Origin: Cardinalis cardinalis
Lineage: Eukaryota > Chordata > Aves > Passeriformes > Cardinalidae
Length of the DNA: 64,000 nt
Reading direction: 5' to 3'
Assembly (NCBI GenBank): GCA_014549065.1
Contig: JACDOX010000004.1
Coordinates: 1,716,705-1,780,704 of the forward strand
Every line of letters begins with the position of its first letter. Within the stretch, counting starts at the first letter, position 1. This document shows positions 1 through 11,666 of this stretch, one piece after another. Under the pieces are notes generated by a model. That model worked only from the letters and a program-made list of their open reading frames with translations. It was not told the origin of the DNA and searched no databases. The position numbers and the translations under genes are program-made.

Positions 1-85
1 CTCTTGGGNATGATCCTGTGCAGGACTGGGAGTTGGACTCGATGATTCTTGTGGTCCCTTCCAACACAACTTATTCTGGGATTCA
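1..85 (+). mobile_element. CR1 LINE 3' tail, truncated by window start
   Basis: The first 85 bases match the 3' end of avian CR1 retrotransposons: a GGAGTTGGACTCGATGATTC block, then GTGGTCCCTTCCAACAC, then a decayed ATTCTGGGATTC tail in place of the usual ATTCTRTG 8-mers. This conserved 3' region is what the CR1 reverse transcriptase uses for priming. Orientation is plus. Any further 5' sequence lies outside the window. The copy is non-coding and dead. The assignment rests on recognising the consensus by eye. Confidence 0.75.
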
Positions 86-3000
86 TCATTTACAATGATG
101 AAATCTTATCAAGTTCACCCTGAGTTTTCTCTGTGCTTAGGGGAAAACTGTCTCACAGAGTACCATGAATGTGATGTATAATTCATGCAGATTACATGTT
201 TAGGACAAAGTTGTGCATCTTTGTAGTAATCAAATTTGCTGAGTTACCTCCCCTTTTTTCAATCATACACTCTAATTGTTATTATACGTTTAAACTGCAA
301 GAAAGCAATTAAACAAATAGACAAACTAAAACCCCACACAACCAGCTTTTGTACTAATGTGAGAGGNGAATGATATGGCTTTTATCCTCCAGAGGCTTAA
401 AGAGATGGGAAAAGCTGGATTGTGGGGGGGGGGTTTAATATTCTTCCTTCACCTGATTTAACATGACGAGGAATTAAATTGATTGTAACTCATGAAGTCG
501 ATAACTTTTGAATGTATTAATGATGATTTAAAATACGTTGTAAAATACACTGCTTTTCTGATAATTTTGGGCAGTTTATTTTATTTTCACATACACAGAC
601 AAATTTTTGTTCCCTTTCTGGTTAATATTGTAGTTTTATTCTGTCAACATATTGAAAACATTTTAAAATTCTAGTTTACACATAATAATTCCAATAAAAC
701 TGTGTAAATAATATTTTTTTTTCTTTTTGTAGGCAATTAGAAAAACTACTGAAATGCCATTGATTTAAACAACTTGCTTAGCTTCAGATCTGGGCTCTGT
801 TTTATCTAGCCTGTTTAAAGATAGAATTCNAAATGAAAAATTGGTATTTTGACTTGCTAAATTTCCTTCCACATAAATAATCAAGCAACATGGATTAATA
901 AAGAATATTTTGGCAACAGATAGCATATAATTTTCCCCATTATACAGATAGCTCTAATAGCATAAAAAACTGGTGGCACAGTAAAAACAAAATGTGAAAC
1001 CAATTAGAATTTTATTCAATATTCAAGTGAATGAATTTCATTTTATATTGAGGTCTGTAGACCAGCAGAAATAATGCCACATGCAACAGTCACAGTCATG
1101 CTTACAGTTAAGCTTGCCTTTTTTGAGGTTGTCANATGCAGCTGGAAAGGATGATGATAACCATTCAAGTATTGTCTCCCTGATAATAGTGCTGCTTTGA
1201 AGAACTCTAATTTGCAGCACACATCAAGATGTTTGCAGGAAGTGATTGAGAAATTAAAACNAAAACCAAACAACCCAAAAAAAGAAAACTTAGAACTTCC
1301 CAAACACTGAGTTTCTTCCTGAACTCTTCATTTGGAACTGAATGAAATGTACATTAATAAAATATACAATTCAATAAAGCACAGCATAAATATTGGAATT
1401 GAGTACTAACCTAAAGTTGTCTATAAGTTCCACAACTCTTTGGTGTTTCAGCTGAGAAGATAAACTCCAGCAGAACACTGGGACTTAAAAATTCCTTGAC
1501 ATCAGCCAGGTATATAAACATAAAATCCATTTTGGATTCTTTACAAGTTGGCTGTCAATGCATGCAAAAGACATTCCAAGTTATTCNGCTTATTAAGAGC
1601 CAATAGGTGTTCTTTAGAAAACATATATCTNTAGTAGTCTATCTGGGTCAGTGTCATCAAAATATTGATCAATCCTAAAGATTTTCTGATATTTTAAGCA
1701 TCTCTAAATGTTCATATAAGCATGTCTGTTGTACTGTGTTTTCTGACACAAACTTTTTGGTCCAGAGTTAAATGCATCATATTTTTTGAAGTACATATGC
1801 CCAGATGTTTAAGTTNCCTCTGTAATGTGCATTTGTTTTTCTCCTGTGAAACTTATTTGCATTCTACACTGCTGATGTAGTTCTCCTGCTGAGCTATGCT
1901 GGCAATAGGTTAGGCCAGCTTGGTCCAGCCAAACATTAACAACACAGCCAATTGCCAGACTAACTGTTAAAAGCATCTTCAGCCAACACATTCCTTACCC
2001 CTGCTGATTTTTCTCCTGGGGGCTGAGGAAATTTGGCTCAGTGGATGGTTCTTTTTACAGGCATGAAAAACTGAACTGTTCTTGTTCAGTTCTCATATGC
2101 AGAAATGGCTCATACCTTGTGCATAGTGGAATCCAGCTATACAAAATATTTATAAGCCTCATTAAAGCCAGTCTTTATTTGGCGTTCTATATATAGTACA
2201 GATGTAAAAGAACACAGAGCATTTAATAACATGCACCAAGATTCCTTTCTTGAACTGGNGTTCGAATGCAGAATTTGTTTGTATTTGTGCACCTGTGTGT
2301 TAGTTATTANTGGGGATTTTGTTGGATTTGTCTAAGATGTAAAAATGTTTATGTATCAACCTAGGCATGAGGACATATAAATTACTTACAAGGCTTCTTT
2401 CAAGTTTATGTATGTTTTTTAAATTTCATTTTTTCAACATACAGCTACTAAATATCCCCATCTTGCCATTGTTATTTTTATAATGAGCAACACTTTTTTT
2501 CTCTTACATTATATTTTTACTTTAAAGTCTCTTGTGTTATTAAAGTGCACACACATCCGCCTACATGCTCAGGTAGGTGCTCATTTTCTGAACTATATTC
2601 TGTTTTGATTCCCATCAGCTAAAAAAAATAAAGGAGCAGTCACTGATCATGATAGCTTCTTGGTTTTAGTTTGGTAGTATATTCTGATACAATTTTTAAA
2701 ACTTGCTTGACAGTTCATACACCTGGGGCATTCTAGTCTCCCCCACAACTTGTGAAAACCTTTTGNAGAAATAAAGCCTTGCCATACTCATGTGTCTGTG
2801 GCTTTCATATCAGCCTCATTGAAAGTTTCTTGAGATGTTCACTTTACCCTTTTCTAGCCAAAAAGGGTCTTTGAAGTATGTTTTCCTTCAGTTACTTTTA
2901 AGAGAAAGGAAATTAAATGTGAAAAGAGATTTAATGCAGGCACTAGCACAGGACTTCCCTCCCCTGCCTCCCCAAAGGAGTCTCTCTTATGAGCAAAACT

Positions 3001-5924
3001 AATTTCCATTCCCATTTCTAGTGTTTTTGTTCAAAAGAACTGTCACTATGTTGCTATTCTTTAGAATCCTCACAGTCCCTGGAGCTTTCTTTGTCAATCA
3101 ATCCATGTTTTAAACAATCCTGCTGATGCTCTGTGACTTCTACTTATCAAAATATCTGTAAATATCTCCTACTTATCTTATACTTTAGGATGTTTGGAGA
3201 CCTGCCTGTTAGTACTTGTGGACTCTAAGCAGTTTGGGAAAGGGATAATGCTCCTTTTTTGTGTGTTCAATGTCTCATGGAGAGGGCTGGAATTTCTGCC
3301 TTCTGTAATTTAAGTAAAGGTTTAGTCATGAATAAGGAATGCTGCACTGAGCATTATTTATATAATAAAAATTATATAAATATATAGAATACACACATAT
3401 ATTGCATACTTAATTGCGTGTTTTAAGGTGATTGCTTTGAATAGAGATGGCCATTATTTCTTTCAATGTATTATGTTGTCTCTGAATACTATATTAGAAT
3501 AGGAGAAAAAACAAAGCCCATACTAGCATTAAATGGGACTTCACAGTATAGATAAAAACATCTTTTAGTATGCCTCTGTGTGTGTATATGTGGTAGGTTT
3601 CTTTTTCTTTTCTCTGTGGGGCTTTTGTTGGTTAGTTGGTTTGTTNGTTGTTTTTGTCATGCTGTTCTTGGGTTTTCTGGGTTCGTTGTTTTTTCAGCCT
3701 GACAGCCACATTTTATCTTTTTGGTAAATGCACTTCCTTTTTCAGGAAAATTGACAAGAAACACATCCCTAGTAGTTAATGATTGTTATCATTTCAGTTT
3801 NAACAGATGACAGATTTTCTTCTAAATATCCTCAAGGGTGGTCTTTGCTGTCTTTGTCTACCTTGTGCACTCTCCTAAATTTAGACATAATTGATAGACA
3901 TTTCCAGTGTCTTTACTAGGATGAGATTTTCACTCACTTAGATACAAATTCATCTTGTTTCTGAAAAGGTGCTTTGTGTGATAGAGCTGTGAAAAAAAAC
4001 CCAAACTATTACTATTTAGGCTTTTTCATTATTTTTGGAGAAGGAAGTGGAAAAGTGCCAGAAAAGTCTCTTCCGTTAGAGTGAAAGGATGTGTATAAGA
4101 ACTTGCTTTTCTTCTTAGATAAAGAGATGTTNTTTACCATTTACATTTTGTCTCTAGTGAATACTTTTACAATACAACTGGGAATTGTAAAACCGTGGAG
4201 AAAACTCTCATGTAATCTTAGCAGGAACTCAACTTTCAACAATATGCAACCCCTTTTCTATTATCCTGTTTCCATTTTAAAAACTGAAAGGGTGTTGATA
4301 ATATAATTTCTGCTTGTGAGAGAGTTTCAAATACAAAACCCCAACATTTTCAAGATTACAAAAATGTTTACATTCATAGTAGTCCAAATTCCAGGGAAAA
4401 GGACAAGGTCAAACTTTGAAGAAAGTATTTTTATTTTGCTAGANAAAGTTTCTTGCAAAATTTCAAAACAAAATTTGATCTGTGTGGAATACGGAGAAAA
4501 AAACCAAGAGATGTAGGTAATGCTGAGAAACTTAAATTCATGTTCTTGAAGTGAGCTGCATAGAGGATGCTTCCATGACTAACACCTAGATACAGATGCC
4601 AGAAGGATCACTTNGGGCTGTAAAAAGAGACCTGGCATTCTGGCCCAGAAAGAGCTGCTCACTNAGGATAGTTCATTTCAGGTCATGTGTAGACCGAGTC
4701 CCGGAAACGTTTCTTTTCTGGCCTTATGCTATTGCTGAGAATGTAAAAGCAGAACTCAATTGAGATGGCAAGGATCATATAGAATCAGAAAGGGAGAAAA
4801 GAAAAAAAAGGCTTCACGAGAGTAAAACTAGTGAAATAAGAGAATCAGTGAAGACATTTCTGGGGAATACACAANGGGAAAAAAAATTAGGGCAGTTTGG
4901 GGTTCTTTAAACAAAATCAAGGGCATAACTGTAAACTATTTCAACCAGCATAAAGCTGGGATGGTCATGAGAGATTAGCTGGGCTGTATTGTGAAATCCT
5001 GCATAATGGAAAAGTAACGAAAATTTGAGCTGTGGAGATGACTATTATAAAATAAACTTGATTGAGAAATTTAATAAATGATGATGAAAATTTATTTTAA
5101 AAATACCATGACTTGGTAATATAGAAATGTTTTCTTTACACATATTTCTGNAAAAGGCAGACATGTTGATTTGCTGAAAAGCAGGAACGAAAATCTAGGG
5201 CTGAGGAGACAGCATGTTTAATGTCCTTTAGATTCATTCTTCACAAAATAAGTCAGTTTTGATTAGCTGACTAGCAGTATCAAGGACATAGAGGTAAAAC
5301 AGGAAAAAAGCAGCTTAGACAGCTTTGACTGGTCAAATTCACAATGGAGTTCCTAAAAAATTTTCTTTTAAAAATTATGGAAGATAGGAAACTGTTCTAG
5401 AACACTAGAACAAAATAAACTTTATGCTTATACTAGAGAGAAGTACATAAGGAATGCAGGCAGTTGTTATCATTCAATGAAATCATTATGAAGCAGTTAG
5501 ACATCAAGAAAGAAATAATAACCAGTTTAGTTTCTTTTCAGAAATATATATGATCAAAATATTTTTTGTTATAATTTTTAATCTAAACTAAAGAGTATCC
5601 ATCCTTATAAAACTTTGTTACNTGTGAAGTAGGAGATGTCTCAGAAGTGAAATAAGGAAATTGAATAATTTCAAATGGAAGAAGAAAACTAGAAAATTTG
5701 TTGATAGGCTGTTATTTTCAATTGTCAAAGAAAAATATGTACTTAGTAGGATCCAGAGGTTTTTTCTAGGTTTGGTACTCTTTGAGGTTTTAATTAATAN
5801 CTAAGTTAAAGGCATAGGAAGTATTCTTTTTAATTTTCAGATGATCCCACCTGTGATGATCTCCCTTCATGTTGGATATTGAAATTAAAATGTAAAACTA
5901 TCTAGAAAATTTGGAGACATAGTT
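86..5924. other. AT-rich unique sequence, no gene recognised
   Basis: I see no coding gene or intact mobile element in this 5.8 kb. ORFs are under 90 codons and look random. Local features are a run of ten G at 424-433, an AT-rich patch near 3358-3400, and a GTT/GGTT-rich patch at about 3620-3690. Part of 4540-5920 may belong to the old CR1 that becomes recognisable at 5925, but I cannot show that. Confidence 0.6.
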
Positions 5925-6340
5925 GAAAAGTAGGCCACAGTCCAAGAAGNTAAAATGAAAAATTCTGTATTTAGGTGCTAAAATTCAGCTACATAAAACC
6001 AAGGTGAGAAATGGCAGATCAGGTGCAATCTTGCAAATAGATGTGATTAAAATCAACAAAAAGAAGAACATAGATCAACATTGTCATAAAGGTATAAGAA
6101 AGGTAAATACTAAACTAGGAAGTAAAAGTGGGTTTGTAATGTGTGAAATGGTCCTGTTCTGTTAGATACTGGTATATTCTGCACAGATGGTCTTCACTGA
6201 GTTTGGGGCACCATATTCTGAGAATTCAGTGCACTGGCAGAGTTTGGAAAAGAGGACTTAAAATCAGTAGATGANTAGAAAACATTACCAATGCAGAAGT
6301 ACTGATGAGAAAACATTATTCAGGCAGAAATACTGAAGGA
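5925..6340 (+). mobile_element. Old, degraded CR1-like LINE fragment (reverse transcriptase region)
   Basis: The block TAGGTGCTAAAATTCAGCTA, then AAATGGCAGATCAGGTGCAA, then TGTGTGAAATGGTCCT and GTTTGGGGCACCATATTCTG follow the order of the C-terminal reverse-transcriptase region of ancient CR1/L3-type LINEs, in plus orientation. Stops and frameshifts break every frame, so it is a fossil older than the other CR1 copies here. Its 5' limit is uncertain. The call is from remembered family sequence; a repeat-library search would settle it. Confidence 0.55.
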
Positions 6341-7894
6341 ACTAAAAATGACTTATCTCCTCTGGATCAGACATGGTCACNGACTTGACATTTGCAAGAG
6401 AATTTGAAAAGGAAGTCTGCTAATTCTNCCCAATATCTAGAGAAAAAAGAGGCATTTTGTTTATATTTTGGGAATAAAAATACATTTTTTGCTATCAATA
6501 TTAAGTTTAAAAGAAAAAGTGTAGTCACATGTATGTAAAGTGTAAATAAGACACTTCTACTTTTGTGTTATTGATTTCTATTGTCAATTGCCATAAGAAT
6601 GTCTGTACATAATTCAAGTATCAAATAATCTTTTACTTTCTTTTCTTGAAAGTATAAATCCTAATATCAAGAGAACACTTTGAAAAATAATCAGATACCA
6701 CAAATGCCCATCTGAGGTTCTGCATGATTATGAACCTCTAAAAAGCTTTAGGAAATNCTGATGAGTTCCAGAGCAGAGCACTTGCCGTTTTATGTCGGTA
6801 ACTGCCTTTCAATATTAAGAGCTTTTAATAGAAGAATCTTTTCTACATGTNAAAACACACATAAAAGTTCAAAACTACCATGGCATTGAAAAGATATCAA
6901 AAAAGAAAGAGCTAGTTTGTCTTAGATTAGAATGCTAAAAGTTTCCATTATTCAATAATTTTTATGCCTATTTTACAAATTACCCTTATAATGGGCTAAA
7001 TTTTACAAAAGGAAACAAGTAATTGTTATTTGTGCCTACTTCCGAACATAGCCCCAAATTAAGTGTGTTACTCCATTTTCCATTAAGCTTCTATAATTGG
7101 GACAGTCCAAAGTCATAGCATTAACAGGTGATTAATGACTCTCGGTTATGGCATCTGCCTTATTTTGGGATCATCCTTTAGTCACTCTGATATTCATCCA
7201 TTTTTGTCAAAACAGAACAGCAAATGTTTCTCACTCCCAGAAAACAAACCAATTAAACTGTCCACTCAGTCTAGCTGCATTTGTACAACAAATTAATCCA
7301 AAGGTAGTTTTTGAGGTTTGGGAAACTGAGTTGTCCTTGCATTTGGGGTTAGCCCTTAGCTGTAGGTGTAAGTGTACATTCAATAGCACACAGAGAAGTA
7401 ACTTCATTAATGAAAACATGCAGTCATCCAAAATACTATCCATGTTCTTCTGAGACTGCTAATGTGTAAGAACTGTCTACCTCCCTCACTTATGATGAGA
7501 TAGTGTGGTCATTTTTAGCCTAATGAGTTTATGTTTTCCAAGGTCATATTCAATGTTACTAATATAATAAGACTAGACTGTTAAAAAAANCCCAAAAAAT
7601 AAAACAAAACAAAAAAACCGCAAAACTAACCAACAAAAAAACAAAAGGAGTAGTAGTAAATGTTATTAATTATGTTCAACATTGTCCTAACTAGGGCAAN
7701 GTATCTGGTTCCTTTTGCTCATTCTAGCTCATGGTGCACAAACATGAATCCATGGGTACCCACTGGGAGTGGTGCAAAACCCAGGAGTTCTGAGAACAGT
7801 ATCTGGACACATTATAGTAAAGATCAAACAAGTGAGCATTATTCACATCTGCACTGGGTGTAGATGGCAAAGTTTTGGTAGCAGGTGTTCCAGG
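6341..7894. other. AT-rich unique sequence, no gene recognised
   Basis: No gene or clear repeat is seen. There is an A-rich low-complexity patch at about 7580-7648, made of AAAAC-type runs with one N. A 101-codon ORF at 7148-7453 overlaps a 70-codon ORF on the other strand and shows no family signature. 7020-7150 looks non-repetitive and could be conserved non-coding DNA, which cannot be judged from one genome. Confidence 0.5.
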
Positions 7895-8000
7895 CAACAA
7901 GCTTTTTCATCCTATTTTGTTCCTCTGTCCTGCTGGGGATGGGGAGTGAGAAAGGCTGGGTAAGCATCTGCTGACTGGCAAAGGTGCCACCACACCGCTG
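7895..8000 (+). mobile_element. Possible degraded ERV LTR 3' end
   Basis: The segment CTGTCCTGCTGGGGATGGGG, then AGTGAGAAAGGCTGGGT and a terminal GGTGCCACCACA, resembles in order and spacing the 3' end of the solo LTR at 9060-9553 (CATCTTGCTGGGGAGGAG ... AACTCACCACA). The similarity is short and the rest of an LTR is not evident upstream. It may be a decayed relative or a coincidence. Confidence 0.3.
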
Positions 8001-9059
8001 TTTCACCCCTGCTAAATTTCCTTCATGCCTAACGGATCATGACAACTAAGAGTTTTATGGTTTTAAAACAAATTGATCTTTCCTGGTTCTCTAGAAGTGA
8101 TAAAATCTTTTTTGCCCGCAATTGTAATACATAATTTATTTCCACAGTGTTTTGCTTCATTTCCTTAATAAATTATCCCTCTTTAAAATAAAAATAAAAN
8201 TGGTGAAGACTTTATGTAGTCTCATGAGAATTGAAAGGCTATGCTATAATCAGAGCAGAAATGGGGACAAATTTATGCAATCCCAAGACAAGAACAGGAC
8301 TGAAAATAGAAAATGGATATGAAGTTAATCCTTTCTCCTTTTTCTCATAATGCTATCTTATTGATAATTTCTGATGCCATTCATCAAAACCCAAAGCAGA
8401 GCATAAACGGCTTTGTTANTTGTGGTGGTTGTATTCAATCTACTAAAATAATGTATTGTGAATATTTTTAAACATTTTATTTGATATCTGTGGATGTTAC
8501 TGGAGNCAAGGGTGGTGATCAAAAAAAATGAACAAGAAGTCTAATTAATAAAAAGTTGATACATCTACAAGGAAAATAACAAATCCTTTGTCATGTCATC
8601 ACCAGTTTCACTACATGTAACTGCTGAAGTGTGAAATTCCATAGTGTTCATTTTAAAGGCTACCTTTCAACAGCTGGCTGAAGAGAGATTGTTTTCAAGG
8701 GAACTTATTCCCATGGAGGGTAAATGATTGAATTTTTGATGGACTGAAATACAAGGTAGGAGTTAACCATCTCTAACCTCTAGNGATCTCTTATAGTAGA
8801 ACTGGAATAAAAAAACCCCTTGTTCTCAAATGAACCTTAATTACATAAAAATTAATAGAGAATATTTCAGTATTTGGTTTTTTTTTTGTTATTCAAGTCC
8901 AGTGAATCTGAAGTGGTATTACATCTTCTTTTCCTATCAAAGAATGCCTTCTCATGGTAAAACTGCATGTATTGGGATGGAATTAAATTTAAATTAATTA
9001 ATTTTCCATAGCTGTTCCCATACCACTGTGCTTTATGCAGATAGCTAGAATATAAGTTT
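8001..9059. other. AT-rich unique sequence, no gene recognised
   Basis: No ORF worth calling and no recognised repeat. The segment separates the doubtful LTR relic at 7895 from the clear LTR at 9060. Confidence 0.5.
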
Positions 9060-9553
9060 TGTTAATGGTTCTGTTAACACATTTTGTCCACTTCTGAGCA
9101 GCGCTGGCACAGCTCTCTGACATTGCCCCTCACCAGTAGTATGGGGGTGAGAAAAATCTTGGGAAGGGGCACAACCAGGACACCTGACNCAAACTGAGCA
9201 GAGGGGTTTCTGTATCATGTGATGGCTGCTCAGCAANAGAAGCTCAGAGAAAGGAGGAGGAATAGGGACATTCCTGATGATGCTGTCTGTCTGACAGGTA
9301 CCTGCTATGCATACTGAAGTTCTGCTTTCTGGGAAGTGACCGGACATCACCTGCTGATGGGAATTAGAGAATAAATCTCGTTTTCATTTGCTTCTGCAAG
9401 TGACCTTTGGTTTTGCTTTATTAAACTACCTTTATCTTGACCCATGAGTTTTTTTCCATTTTATTTTCTCTCTCCTCCTCCATCTTGCTGGGGAGGAGAG
9501 TGACAGAGCATCTCGGTGAGCGCCTAGGATCTAGCCAAGGTCAACTCACCACA
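9060..9553 (+). mobile_element. Solo LTR of an avian endogenous retrovirus family
   Basis: The segment reads in the order I know for a passerine LTR: TCTGAGCAGCGCTGGCACAG, a GGGGCACAACCAGGACA block, GGAGGAGGAATAGGGACATT, a GAATAAA polyadenylation-type signal near 9370, TTATTAAACTACCTTTATCT, and a 3' end GGTCAACTCACCACA. It is plus-oriented. No gag, pol or env sequence adjoins it, so it is a solo LTR left by recombination between two LTRs. The 3' boundary is placed at the CA of 9552-9553. The 5' boundary is approximate and I found no target-site duplication. LTRs of this kind carry a promoter and a polyadenylation site, but activity cannot be judged here. Confidence 0.7.
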
Positions 9554-11359
9554 CTTCATTTTAAACTTTTTTGAAATATTTGTTAATCCTATTTTTTCCT
9601 TGTCAGACTTAACAGTGAGTTGAAACACAGCTGATGGTTTTACAGCCAAGCACATAGATAAAGCAGAGATCTCTGCATTTGTGTAATTAATTCAACACAG
9701 ATAACTTTGACTGCCCTAAAACAGACGTTAGACTGATAAATTTGAAAATTTAGTTTGACAGCCTTATTTCTGCTATGGGCAAGGGCAGTTTAAGTCATGA
9801 CAGCCTAAGATAAGGGATGAAAAAACACTTGAATTGACTTGACATAAGTGATAAGTGCATTTGCTGGAATGTTCATTTTTTATGCCATCATCATTAAGTA
9901 GGTTTTGATCACTGTAAAGGTGTGCTCACTGAATGAGAATAAATTTTTATTAAGAAAGATATCACAAAAATAACAACAACATGCCATAACAGACAAAAAA
10001 GTCTCCTCAAAAAATGTTAGGCCNATGAAGAAGCGCAGAAAAAATATTTCTTGACAATAGCAGCAGCAGATTTTTGTTATTCTAGTCTTTGTTTACTTTT
10101 AAAGTAAATCAAACCAGAGATATTTTANAAATTTTGTGACTTCCTCAATTCTGGAAATGCTAAGAGGAAAGTACTATTGGTAGTATTAAAAAAAAAAAAA
10201 AAAGCTCTCTCTTTCTGTTTTTCTAGCAGTTAGTCATCATAATAATGCAACCACTGTGTCTTCCTTTAATTTTATTTTAGGTTTTGCAGGGCTAGCATGT
10301 GTTATTCAGAAAAAAGCATATTTAATCACAATAAATTTATGCTTCAATCTAGGATTTGAAGGGAGACAGAACAGGATCATTATTCTGATATAAAATCTTG
10401 AATGTCTGGAACATAAATCAATGTCTTAACAGGTCAAGAAGACTCATTCCATGAAGCAGGCAAAAAGGGTTGGCCAGATATTTAGTAGAAATGTAAATTC
10501 CTTATTTATAAAATAAAAATAATATTCTTTCCATTTAAACATATCAATGTCTGTATTTGTATATTTTTGTAATAAATTTTCCAAATTTTTAGTGTGAGTT
10601 TGAATTTAGCAACTATCAAAACAGGGTCAAAGGCAGAAAATACTAACAGCATAATCCAGTAATACTTGTAAACTTAAATTAATTTCTTAACACTGATGTC
10701 CTACTTTAACATATTGAATCCTTTACTTTTAAAAACATGGGCTTAGACACTCTCTACATGTATTTATTTTCAGGTGTACCTGTGGGCACAGTTCAAGAAT
10801 TTGTTTAAAAGCTACAGCATAAAACTTTTACTTGAGATACTCTGGGCTATCATCTAGTTAGATGCACAATAACATAAGTACTGCAGTTCTACTTGTTTCT
10901 GATTAGAATAAAAGTATTTTCCCCCAAAAGATCTGTAAATGTGTAGGGGTAATATTTTGTGCTTGATTCATTTGCAAAGAACTCAACCTCTTGAGAGTTG
11001 AAAAACTCTCTCCTTGGTTTCAATATATTGTTAGTACTTCTCAGTTAGGAAAGTTCACCTTTNACCAAAATATCCCTTCAGTGACTTTATGATATAGAAT
11101 CTAACATTCTGATTGGATTCTGCTCATTATTTACACTTGAATAAGACAAGTCACAAATGTAAATAAGCAGCATGATATAGAAACTCACAGATGCAAAATT
11201 ATTCATTTAATGAATAATTAGGGTTACCAACACAATAATGCTAAATTTTAAATGTAAAGTTGTATTTGAGGGCTCAATAGGCAGTATAATATTCTCTAAA
11301 TGAATATATTAATATGACAATAAATTGCAGTACAATATTCTTCCTTCTAATTCTCCTTT
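9554..11359. other. AT-rich unique sequence, no gene recognised
   Basis: I see no gene. A run of 16 A at 10188-10203 is followed by GCTCTCTCTTTCTG; no retrocopy body precedes it that I can recognise, so I treat it as a simple A tract. Confidence 0.5.
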
Positions 11360-11666
11360 GTACTTGACACTGTTGAGGCCAGACCTTGAATCCTTTGTTC
11401 AGATTTGGACCCCTCACTACTGGAAAGACACTGAGGTGCTGGAGTGTGTCCAAAGAAGGTCACCAAAGCTGATGGTGCTGGTCATGCACCNTCAGGTGCC
11501 CGCAGAAGTGGTGGAGTCACTGTCCCTGGAGGTATTTAAAAAATGTGTAGATGAGGCCTTTAAGGACACGGTTTAGTGGTGGACTTGGAAGTGTTAGGTG
11601 TATGCCTGGACTTGGTGATCTTAAGGGTCTTTTCTGCAATAAATGATACCTAGATTCAGTGATTCC
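11360..11666 (+). mobile_element. CR1 LINE fragment with internal deletion
   Basis: The segment begins with TGTTGAGGCCAGACC and runs through CTCACTACTGGAAAGACACT and GGTGCTGGAGTGTGTCCA, which encode the conserved CR1 reverse-transcriptase stretch ending ECVQRRSPK. It then jumps to a stretch encoding VPAEVVESLSLEVFKKCVDE, the extreme C-terminus of CR1 ORF2. The intervening roughly 100 residues of a normal copy are missing. The C-terminal stretch ends in a stop at 11574-11576, and a CR1-type 3' tail (GGACTTGGTGATCTTAAGGG) follows to 11666. Non-autonomous and dead. Confidence 0.85.

Noticed and set aside
1043..1303. Two overlapping minus-strand ORFs (60 and 86 codons)
   Set aside because: Different frames over the same DNA, unknown residues from N, no motifs, and no splice-site context. 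They look like chance ORFs.
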